From NCBI GenBank assembly GCA_047623945.1, contig JBLHOT010000013.1:1-64000 (forward strand): a DNA stretch of 64,000 nt, written 5' to 3'. This document shows positions 1 to 7,351 of the stretch, one piece after another (the stretch's first letter is position 1; each line of letters begins with the position of its first letter). Origin of the DNA: Arcticibacterium sp047623945 (lineage in GTDB: Bacteria; Bacteroidota; Bacteroidia; Cytophagales; Spirosomataceae). The notes under the pieces were generated by a model, which saw only the letters and a list, made by a program, of their open reading frames with translations, made no database searches and was not told where the DNA came from. The position numbers were made by a program, and so were the translations under genes.

Positions 1-89
1 GCCACTTTCATTCCTAATTGAGATGCTCTAATAGCTGCAGGATACCCACCAGGACCACTACCTAAAATTACTATGTCATATTGTGCCAT
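1..89 (-). CDS. lpdA: dihydrolipoyl dehydrogenase, N-terminal fragment
   Basis: Only the first 29 or so codons lie in the window; the gene runs off the left edge. The reverse strand starts with ATG at 87-89 and encodes MAQYDIVILGSGPGGYPAAI followed by RASQLGMKVA. This is the FAD-binding Rossmann motif GxGxxG and the following helix typical of class I pyridine-nucleotide disulfide oxidoreductases. The GGYPAAIRASQLG form is characteristic of the E3 subunit of 2-oxo acid dehydrogenase complexes, which reoxidises dihydrolipoamide with NAD+. The CxxxxC redox motif is outside the window, so mercuric or other reductases cannot be fully excluded. Confidence 0.8.
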   Translation of the reverse strand, partial: MAQYDIVILGSGPGGYPAAIRASQLGMKV

Positions 90-154
90 ATAGTTCTATG
101 CTTTTATCGTTTGAAATCATCCGCAAAAGTAAGGAAAAATGAGTGATTTGTTTA

Positions 155-1072
155 TTACCAAACACGGTAACGGACGTAATTAATACATCTTCTATACAGG
201 CTAGGGCTGTAATGGTTTCTAATAAAAGAAGTAACCTCTGGAAGTTCCCTCATTTCTTGAGGAAAAATAACGGGTTCAGAATGGAGTTCGGTGTCGTATA
301 TTCCTACCGAATTTGTGAAATTTGTACCTGTACCATCGGTTCCAATGTTTTTTACTTTGGAGAATTTTGGAACTAGGCAATAGGCTTCTTTCTTAAAGTG
401 ATGATAGGTCCAGCGAACCGCCCACGAGCTAATTATTCCTTTCATTTGCTTTACGAGCATGACTAATTGGTCTTTGCCTGCGTTTTGAAAGGTGTCTCTT
501 TGTTTAGGCTCCGAAAGAAAAGACTGATAGTCTTTAACATTCCAGTCTGCAGAGGCCCACCTGTTTTCCCAAGTTCCCCATCCCCAAGAAGATGCTCTTT
601 TGACCAAATAAAGCTCATCCTTCTGTTCTATTTGTTCTAGTTTATAAGAGTATCCAGAAACAGAATAGATTTTTTGATGGTTCTCGTACTTTTCGAGAGC
701 CTGATTCATAAAGTTCAAAAAATCTGAACTCACAAGAATATCATCTTCTAAAACGATTACCCTGCCATGCTCTTTTATTACTCTACTCACACCATCTATG
801 ACAGATTGAGCTAGACCTTGGTTATTTTCCGATAAGGAGATATTAATGGATTTGAATCCGGTAATGTTATGAATGAAGTCTCTAACCTGTTTTACTTCAA
901 TTTGGTCGGGCTCACTTTTTGGGCCATCAGAGAAAATGTATAAATCAGATTCTTTGGCTAAGACATTGGTTTTTAACTTGTCTACCGTTTTCTGGAGATG
1001 GAATTGTCTATTGTAACAAAAAATAATTATTGGGGCTAATTCTTTCACCTGAATTTCATTGACCTTTTTCAA
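155..1072 (-). CDS. GT-A fold glycosyltransferase
   Basis: 305-residue putative sugar transferase. The N-terminus APIIIFCYNR opens like a GT-A glycosyltransferase. FSDG lies at 47-50, an NQGLA segment near 84-88 and an acidic LEDD motif at 108-111, which would be the metal/nucleotide-sugar DxD equivalent. SSWGWGTW (161-168) resembles the conserved block of GNT-I/GT2-like transferases that act on surface polysaccharides. No signal peptide or membrane segment is seen, so it should act on the cytoplasmic face. The start is TTG and overlaps the preceding gene by 4 bp, implying translational coupling; a GTG eight codons further in is an alternative start. Donor and acceptor are unknown. Confidence 0.75.
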   Translation of the reverse strand: MKKVNEIQVKELAPIIIFCYNRQFHLQKTVDKLKTNVLAKESDLYIFSDGPKSEPDQIEVKQVRDFIHNITGFKSINISLSENNQGLAQSVIDGVSRVIKEHGRVIVLEDDILVSSDFLNFMNQALEKYENHQKIYSVSGYSYKLEQIEQKDELYLVKRASSWGWGTWENRWASADWNVKDYQSFLSEPKQRDTFQNAGKDQLVMLVKQMKGIISSWAVRWTYHHFKKEAYCLVPKFSKVKNIGTDGTGTNFTNSVGIYDTELHSEPVIFPQEMRELPEVTSFIRNHYSPSLYRRCINYVRYRVW

Positions 1073-1998
1073 TACTCCGAGCAGTTAATCATTGAAGAAA
1101 AGGGCATCTCAAAGCCATATGGAACAGAACCTACCAATGGTCTAGCCCAGTTATAGCCGGCTTTGGGCTGAATGCTCAAGCCAGTCTTAAAAAGAGAAGC
1201 GGTCCAGCAAAAGGAGGAGTTGCTTTGAATTACGTTTTTTGAAAGAAAAATACTTAACCAATCCAAGTGTGCGGAATCTCTATGAATTATATATTTCGTT
1301 TCTCTAAAAATATTTTCCAATCTATCCATATTGTCAGAAAAAAGATGAAAAACTACATCCTTACCTAGCTTATCCCTAGCCATGGTTATTGCTTTTTCGT
1401 AATAAGAATTTGGTAAACAAATTCCTTTGTTAAAAATAGTTCTTAAATGAGTGTTGAAATCTGTATCTCTTAGATGAACGGCTATATGGTTGTCTTTTTG
1501 AAGGTCTGGGTATTTACTATTTATGTCTTTTAAATTAAGCTCATTTATACTGAGGGTTTTATTAAAAAGGGGAAGAGTAGGCATTAGGTCATAGTGCCAA
1601 AAATGACCTTCCACGAATAAAGAGTCTTCGGAAGAGCTGTTTTTCAAGAATTCCATATCTTCTAAAAACTGCTTTTTACTCTTTGTTATACATTCTTCTA
1701 ACTCCAAATCTTCGAATGAACTAATATTTAATTTCCAGTACTTATAAAGGGCTTTGTATAGTTTTTTTTCTGCGAAAGCCGATTTTTCAGAGTAAATATT
1801 TTGACCCTTTGTGTCATTAGTCTTAAATGTTTCTAAAGCAAAGAATTCATCTAGAATATCAATGTTTGGCATTTGAAAAGTTCTCTTCAGCCTTTCTGCC
1901 AAATTAATGACAAAAAGAAGGTGAAGGATTTTATTGCCATAGCCCTTATTCCATGTAAGGTTGGCAATCATTTGAGGATTTACTAAAACTCTTTTCAT
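1069..1998 (-). CDS. HxRxxD-type (fucosyltransferase-like) glycosyltransferase
   Basis: 309-residue protein with the architecture of GT11-like alpha-1,2-fucosyltransferases. A GYGNKI segment near the N-terminus (19-24) corresponds to the Gx(G)N nucleotide-sugar region. HLRDTD at 175-180 is the HxRxxD motif, SDN follows at 211-213, and the C-terminal SNSSFCWTASLF (239-250) matches the conserved SxSSFSWWxA block. It probably transfers a deoxysugar, perhaps from GDP-fucose, to a surface glycan. It is the first gene of the minus-strand pair with the LEDD glycosyltransferase and overlaps it by 4 bp. Substrate assignment is inference; the fold assignment rests on the motifs seen. Confidence 0.65.
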   Translation of the reverse strand: MKRVLVNPQMIANLTWNKGYGNKILHLLFVINLAERLKRTFQMPNIDILDEFFALETFKTNDTKGQNIYSEKSAFAEKKLYKALYKYWKLNISSFEDLELEECITKSKKQFLEDMEFLKNSSSEDSLFVEGHFWHYDLMPTLPLFNKTLSINELNLKDINSKYPDLQKDNHIAVHLRDTDFNTHLRTIFNKGICLPNSYYEKAITMARDKLGKDVVFHLFSDNMDRLENIFRETKYIIHRDSAHLDWLSIFLSKNVIQSNSSFCWTASLFKTGLSIQPKAGYNWARPLVGSVPYGFEMPFSSMINCSEY

Positions 1999-2239
1999 AA
2001 GTGTCTAAATTGGAATGCAAATATCCTATTCTAAGGAGAGGATGTCTTTTAATTTCCAATATTGATAACAAATTATATTAATCTCTGTTAAACTCATTAT
2101 TTTTCTTCGATTTGTATTTGGCAAGTCCTCGCGAAAATAGATAAATCAGAAATTAGAGCCATTTTTGCCAAAGAAATGAGTCGGGAACGTAATTAGAATA
2201 TCTCAAAAGAAATTAAGCAAAAGGATTTCAATTCTTGTA

Positions 2240-3739
2240 ATGACAATAATAAAGCGGCAGACTATTTACGGAACCATATTCTCATACGGAGGAGTACTCG
2301 TAGGTGTATTCACCCAAGCGTTTTTGTATGCTAAATACCTGGATATCGAAGTAGTAGGGCTTTTCGCAATGCTTTTTAACTGGAATATGATACTAGGCTT
2401 TATCATGAACCTAGGCTTCAATAACGCTGGCACTAAGTATTTTCATAAGTTTAGAGATACTAAGAAAAAACATAAGGGATATCTATTCAATGGCCTGGGA
2501 TTTCTGGTGATTGGAAGTGTTTTAGTAGCTCTCATCTTGTATTTTTTTAAGGGTAAAATTCTCAATAGCTCCGCTAATGATAGTGAGCTTTTCCGAGAAT
2601 ATTATTATTTAATTTTACCATTGAGTTTTGTGACGGCTCTTTTTTATGTTTTTGAGAATTATGCAAAAGGCCTTTATGATACTATCATGAGTACCTTTTT
2701 ACAACAATTTTTACAAAAGCTACTCGTACTTGTCGTGGCCGTACTCTTTATTATCGGTGTACTTGATTTAAATCAGTTAATGCACTTTTGGGTACTTGCT
2801 TTAGCTATTCCTGCAGCTCTACTCATTTGGTATTCTAGCAGGCTAGAAGGGTTTTCTTTAAGCCCGAGCTCTTTTTTAAGAAAATCTTCATTCAAAAAGG
2901 AGTTTGTGACTTTCGCAGGTTTTAGCATCGTAACAGGACTTGGTTCAGTTATTTTAAGCAGACTTGACAGCCTCCTGGTCTATGAGTATCTTGGTCTAAA
3001 GCAAATTGGTATCTATAACTTTTGTCTTCTTTTCGGGGGGGTTATGAGTATTTCTTATAACGTAACAATGAAAGCTTCCACAGCCATTGTTTTGGATGCC
3101 TTCGCTAGCAGCGATTTTGATAAAGTAAAGACTATTTTTAAGAAAAGTAGTATCACGCAGGTGGTTTTCGGTACGGGTCTGCTGCTTCTTGTTTGGATAA
3201 ATATAGACTCCTTTTTTTCCTTTATAAAACCTGAATATACTGCCGGGAAATATGTTATTCTTATTATAGGATTAGCTAAACTTTTCGACCTCTCGTCTGG
3301 AATAAATTCTCTGATTTTTTCGTATTCTAAATACTACAAACTGGATTCTCTCATAATCATTAGTTTTATAGGTATACTGCTGCTAATGAATCACTTACTT
3401 ATCCCAAAATATGGACTTAATGGTGCTGCCGTGGCGGCCTTTGTTGCTACTATATACTATAACCTTACACGTAATTTTTTTATTTGGAAGTATTATAAAA
3501 TGCATCCTTATCAATGGAAGTCGCTTCTAATATTGTTAGTTGGTATTTCTTTGGGAGTATTGGCAGAATTTTTACCAAACTTTAGAGAAAACAACCTTTG
3601 GACATTGCTTTCGGTAACGTATAAAACAATCCTCATAGGCGGAGGTTTTATTATGTTAATATTGTTGTTTAAAATTTCTCCAGACTTAAATAAACTAGTT
3701 GAAGATTTGAAGTATCAATTGATTAATAAAGGATCTTAA
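2240..3739 (+). CDS. polysaccharide flippase (Wzx/MOP superfamily)
   Basis: 499-residue polytopic membrane protein with about 12-14 hydrophobic helices spread along its whole length, starting with RQTIYGTIFSYGGVLVGVFTQAFL. This is the typical start of Bacteroidota oligosaccharide flippases of the MATE/MOP superfamily, which move undecaprenyl-linked repeat units across the inner membrane. It is the only plus-strand gene in a block of minus-strand glycan genes and ends 3 bp from the stop of the next gene, tail to tail. It probably exports the glycan built by the neighbouring transferases. It could also be annotated as an O-antigen transporter; the substrate is unknown. Confidence 0.85.
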   Translation: MTIIKRQTIYGTIFSYGGVLVGVFTQAFLYAKYLDIEVVGLFAMLFNWNMILGFIMNLGFNNAGTKYFHKFRDTKKKHKGYLFNGLGFLVIGSVLVALILYFFKGKILNSSANDSELFREYYYLILPLSFVTALFYVFENYAKGLYDTIMSTFLQQFLQKLLVLVVAVLFIIGVLDLNQLMHFWVLALAIPAALLIWYSSRLEGFSLSPSSFLRKSSFKKEFVTFAGFSIVTGLGSVILSRLDSLLVYEYLGLKQIGIYNFCLLFGGVMSISYNVTMKASTAIVLDAFASSDFDKVKTIFKKSSITQVVFGTGLLLLVWINIDSFFSFIKPEYTAGKYVILIIGLAKLFDLSSGINSLIFSYSKYYKLDSLIIISFIGILLLMNHLLIPKYGLNGAAVAAFVATIYYNLTRNFFIWKYYKMHPYQWKSLLILLVGISLGVLAEFLPNFRENNLWTLLSVTYKTILIGGGFIMLILLFKISPDLNKLVEDLKYQLINKGS

Positions 3740-3742
3740 TTT

Positions 3743-4552
3743 TTAAACTTCAATAACCGCCTTTTTCTTACCAATAAGTTGAGCAGTAACGGCGAAACTA
3801 CTCTGACTATTACAAATGATTTTTGTGCAATTGGCAAGGCCATAAATATCAATTACGGCATTCTCTACGCCATTAGAAGTGGTCCGAGATAATTCAAAAT
3901 CTTGTGTTATTACCTTAGAACCAAGCTTCTGCTTATAATATGACTTTACCTCATAATCGTCTGTGGCTAAGTAAAATGAAATAGCTGGGTTGAGCTTTAT
4001 TTCCTTGGCTATGGCGGCATCATATTTTTCTAATGAGGAGTCTTTTATGATTTCTGTATGATCCGTTCTTCTAATATGAACCCCAACAGCCCCTGAGGGC
4101 AGGCTAAGTTCAGAAAGGCGAAATTTTAGCTTTTCAGAAAGCACGAAATTGTCAAAGTTTTCAAACGGGAAAAAGGCATAACATGTTGCTATGAGTACTC
4201 TCTTTTTTCCTTTAAGCAAAGCCAAAATCTCATCTTCGCTAGTTCCTAAGAGGTTCTGATCAAAAAGAATTTGGTCATAAAATAAACGAAGAATGGCCTT
4301 GTGAAGGCGGGGAAATTTCTGTGTATAGATGTGTTTAAAGAAGAGCAAAAACAAACGGTACTTTAATCCGTCAATCAATCTAAACGGCTGCTGTGTTTCT
4401 GTGAAAAGGGTGTTAAAAGGGGCATTGAGCTCTGCTTTTACAAGCCACATGATGCCTAAGCTTGCTTTCAGGCGTTTATTCAATACGAATGAGGCATTCA
4501 TTACCCTCATTCTATTTCCAAGACCTCCAAAAGGGACGACATCTATTTGCAT
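3743..4552 (-). CDS. fucosyltransferase-like glycosyltransferase
   Basis: 269-residue protein with a glycine-rich N-terminus GGLGNRMR (9-16), the Gx(G/L)GNR motif that binds GDP-sugars in GT11/GT23/O-fucosyltransferase-like enzymes. HIRRTD follows at 159-164, the classic HxRRxD motif. The C-terminal DIYGLANCTKIICNSQSSFA matches the conserved D-x-L-x-C-x-x-I-x-S-x-S-SFA block. It likely transfers fucose or a related sugar from a GDP donor to the surface glycan. Its start overlaps the end of the FkbM methyltransferase gene by 10 bp, so the two are probably co-translated. It is distinct from the other HxRxxD enzyme in this locus. Confidence 0.7.
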   Translation of the reverse strand: MQIDVVPFGGLGNRMRVMNASFVLNKRLKASLGIMWLVKAELNAPFNTLFTETQQPFRLIDGLKYRLFLLFFKHIYTQKFPRLHKAILRLFYDQILFDQNLLGTSEDEILALLKGKKRVLIATCYAFFPFENFDNFVLSEKLKFRLSELSLPSGAVGVHIRRTDHTEIIKDSSLEKYDAAIAKEIKLNPAISFYLATDDYEVKSYYKQKLGSKVITQDFELSRTTSNGVENAVIDIYGLANCTKIICNSQSSFAVTAQLIGKKKAVIEV

Positions 4553-5328
4553 AGGCTTTTGTGGATGGCTAAGTAATTGGCATAGCTAAAGTTTTCTATC
4601 CGTTGGTGATATGTTTCTATTGGTTCTAAACCGTCTTTTAGTACTCTGGCTATATTATACTTTTCAGAAAGGACATCCCAAAAATCTTTTAGAAACAAAC
4701 GGGGTTCTATTTGTGTGCCGCCAAACTCAAACTGAATAACACTGATTTTCTGGCCCTTTAAAAGCTCACTTGCTCCTAATAAAACATTTAGATCAAAACC
4801 CTCCACGTCAATTTTTAAGAAATCTATTTTTTCAATATTATTTTCTTTGCAGAAGTAGTCCAATGTCTGAACATCCATGGCATCATAATTTTCGAAGGAA
4901 TGCCCAATCAGATCCCTTTTAAATGCAGAGGCCAGAGTAGAATTGGGTTTGTCTATATAAAGTTTTATAGTTTCATTCTTCTTACCTAGTCCAAGGTTTT
5001 GAAGATGTACTCCTTCCCGCGTATAGTTCTTTTTTAATTCAGCAAAAGTACTTTTGGCGGGCTCAAAACTATATACTTGGCTTTCCGAAGGGAAGTTTTT
5101 GAGTAAAATTTTAGTGTAAGTACCGACGTTTGCCCCGACATCGAAGAGCGTAAGACCACTATCTTTGTTTAATACATTTTTAACTATTCCTAAGACATGC
5201 TCTTCACCAGAACCTACTATCCCATAATTCAGGCCCCTAAGGCTTAGACTATGTAGTTTTCTATAGAAAGGCTGGAAACTTTTTTTACCAAATGTGAAAG
5301 AGAATAAGGAAATGAAAAATTTGGTCAT
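4543..5328 (-). CDS. FkbM family methyltransferase
   Basis: 261-residue class I SAM-dependent methyltransferase. Motif I LFDVGANVGTYT is at about 61-72, with the acidic loop YSFEPAKSTF near 86-95. The FkbM signature LKIDVEGFDLNVLLGA starts near 161. FkbM-type enzymes O-methylate sugars or polyketides, and in glycan loci they usually methylate a hydroxyl of a surface sugar. It sits 7 bp downstream of the GT4 gene and overlaps the next transferase by 10 bp, so it is part of the minus-strand glycan operon. There is no membrane segment. The acceptor sugar cannot be told from the sequence. Confidence 0.85.
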   Translation of the reverse strand: MTKFFISLFSFTFGKKSFQPFYRKLHSLSLRGLNYGIVGSGEEHVLGIVKNVLNKDSGLTLFDVGANVGTYTKILLKNFPSESQVYSFEPAKSTFAELKKNYTREGVHLQNLGLGKKNETIKLYIDKPNSTLASAFKRDLIGHSFENYDAMDVQTLDYFCKENNIEKIDFLKIDVEGFDLNVLLGASELLKGQKISVIQFEFGGTQIEPRLFLKDFWDVLSEKYNIARVLKDGLEPIETYHQRIENFSYANYLAIHKSLCK

Positions 5329-5335
5329 AAGTAAG

Positions 5336-6604
5336 TTAGTTTTCTAAGAGGTCTTTATACACTTTCATATATTTTGCTGAAACGGCTTTAGCGGAATAAG
5401 TGCTTTTGGCCTTTTTTATAGCATTTTCACTTAAAAGCTGATAAGCCTTATGATTTAGGATCCATTTCATTCCAGAAGCCAATGATTCAGTTGATTTATA
5501 GTCGGAAACGTAACCATTAGTGAGATGATCTATCATTTCTGGAATGCCACCAACCTTAAATCCGACACATGGCGTTCCTGTAGATAAGGCCTCCATTACA
5601 GTGTTGGGCAAATTATCTTGTGTAGAAGGAATCACGAAAACATCCGAAGCATTATAGACTTTGTTAAGTTTTTCCATATCTGTTATTTTTCCTAATAGAT
5701 GAGTTTTAAAGGGTAAATCATCTTGATGAATGCCATTGGCATTTCCAATCACCACAAGTTCTATACTTTCCAGGCATTGTTTTTCTTTTGACAATAGTTG
5801 GAGAGCGTCGCTTAGATATGAGAATCCTTTTCTGTTGTCTGCAATAATCATGGCCACGAAGAGAATTAACTTTTTATCCTCGGGCAGGCTTAACTCTTGT
5901 CTGCAAGTACTTTTGTCCACTAACCTAAAGCTACTTGAAACCACTGTTGGAATATCAGAAACCTTAAAGGTTCTTAAAAGGCCACTGTTTTTGCCTAAAT
6001 CACCTAGCCATTTGCTACTTCCAATGAAATGCATTTTGGCGTTTTTGTTATAAGCCAATTTCTTTTTAAGAAAGTGTTTATGAGAGAGGTCGTTTGCTGC
6101 AGGGTGTTTCAGAAATTGAGAGCAATTACCACAGCTTTTTTCATAATTTAGGCAGTCATTACTGTAATGACAGCCACCAGTAAATGGCCACATATCGTGC
6201 ATGCTCCAGACTATGGGTTTACCTAATCTAGTAATCTTGTGAAGGCTTTTAAGAGAAAGAAATCCAAAATTTATCCAATGTAGATGAATGATGTCATACT
6301 GGCTAAAGTCAACTTTTTTAGTAATGTCAATACCTGCAAAGGCTGGAGAATAGGCAAACCTTATTTCTTTAGATTTTTCAAATAAAAAGAAATAGAGTCG
6401 CTCTAAAACAAAACGGATAAAAGTTTTTAGCTTCCAAAAGGGACCATTACCAATCGGTTTAATACTTGTCAGGTTTAATGTCTTTTTTTGAACCAGGATA
6501 TCTACCTCTACACCTTCTTCATTATTTATAGCTTCGGCCAGGCGAATACACGCCATTGACGCCCCACCTAAAGAATCATCAATATTGATAACTGCTATTT
6601 TCAT
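5336..6604 (-). CDS. glycosyltransferase family 4
   Basis: 422-residue GT-B fold enzyme. The N-terminal LGGASMACIRLAEA (12-25) is the donor-loop region of GT4. The C-terminal nucleotide-sugar site is DVFVIPSTQDNLPNTVMEAL, with the usual E-x7-E motif read here as D330-x7-E338, followed by STGTPCVGFKVGGIPEMI. MHDMWPFTGGCHY precedes a cysteine cluster (about C145, C151, C158, C161) that recurs in WcaC/WcaL-like transferases and could bind a metal. It probably adds one sugar of the surface glycan on the cytoplasmic side. It overlaps the upstream methyltransferase gene by 4 bp. Confidence 0.88.
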   Translation of the reverse strand: MKIAVINIDDSLGGASMACIRLAEAINNEEGVEVDILVQKKTLNLTSIKPIGNGPFWKLKTFIRFVLERLYFFLFEKSKEIRFAYSPAFAGIDITKKVDFSQYDIIHLHWINFGFLSLKSLHKITRLGKPIVWSMHDMWPFTGGCHYSNDCLNYEKSCGNCSQFLKHPAANDLSHKHFLKKKLAYNKNAKMHFIGSSKWLGDLGKNSGLLRTFKVSDIPTVVSSSFRLVDKSTCRQELSLPEDKKLILFVAMIIADNRKGFSYLSDALQLLSKEKQCLESIELVVIGNANGIHQDDLPFKTHLLGKITDMEKLNKVYNASDVFVIPSTQDNLPNTVMEALSTGTPCVGFKVGGIPEMIDHLTNGYVSDYKSTESLASGMKWILNHKAYQLLSENAIKKAKSTYSAKAVSAKYMKVYKDLLEN

Positions 6605-7341
6605 TTATAGGCTACGATATTGATATAGGGGGAAAAGGTCTTACTCTCTATTGGAATAATTTTAGAAAGGACTTTGAGGACAAACCAAGTTATTTTAAAC
6701 ACTAATTTGAAAATAGTTGTCTTAGAGTGAAGGTTTTCTAGCCACATCATAAATCCACCATAATACTCTACGGTAATGTTTTCTAATTTTAATTCTTTAC
6801 AAATACCCTTCAATAATTCTATGTTCATAGATGAGATATTATGAACAGCATAAATTTCTGGGTCAAAGGTTTTTTGAAGCCAGCCGTTAAAACCTGTGAA
6901 GTTTGGGATGTTGATGAATAGAACGCCATCGTTTGCCATGAATTTTGTATGCATTTCCACAATGTTTTTGGTATCATCAAAGTGCTCAATAACACCCACA
7001 GACATCACTAAATCATACTTTTTCTTGGGCTCATATTTAAACAAATCTGCCTCTATGAGAGTGATGTCCTTCTTTTTCATTGCATTTAAGGCCATAACAT
7101 CATCTAGTACATCCGGGTGGATTACGTAGTCAAGAAGGGTAGCATCTACGTTCAGCCATTTTTTTAAATATATGCTGTAATATCCAGGAAAACCTCCAAT
7201 TTCAATGGCGTTTTTGATGACATTTTCCTTCTTGAATTTCTTTAAATATGCCGACAAAATATACCTTTCAGTTACTTCTATGGCGAGGTTCTTTTTGTTT
7301 TCCCAGTAGTTTAGCCAGAACTCTCTGTCTGTTAAATTCAT
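6601..7341 (-). CDS. class I SAM-dependent methyltransferase
   Basis: 246 residues. Motif I AIEIGGFPGYYS lies at 45-56, the acidic end of strand 2 follows (LLDYVIHP), and the post-motif VGVIEHFDDT at about 115-124 is typical of UbiE/Coq3-like methyltransferases (methyltransferase 11/23 type). A C-terminal hydrophobic stretch (about 205-228) suggests membrane association. The gene lies 10 bp downstream of the YfhO-like gene and overlaps the GT4 gene by 4 bp. It therefore belongs to the glycan operon and probably methylates a sugar or lipid intermediate. The substrate is not determinable. Confidence 0.8.
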   Translation of the reverse strand: MNLTDREFWLNYWENKKNLAIEVTERYILSAYLKKFKKENVIKNAIEIGGFPGYYSIYLKKWLNVDATLLDYVIHPDVLDDVMALNAMKKKDITLIEADLFKYEPKKKYDLVMSVGVIEHFDDTKNIVEMHTKFMANDGVLFINIPNFTGFNGWLQKTFDPEIYAVHNISSMNIELLKGICKELKLENITVEYYGGFMMWLENLHSKTTIFKLVFKITWFVLKVLSKIIPIESKTFSPYINIVAYK

Positions 7342-7351
7342 TATAGGATGT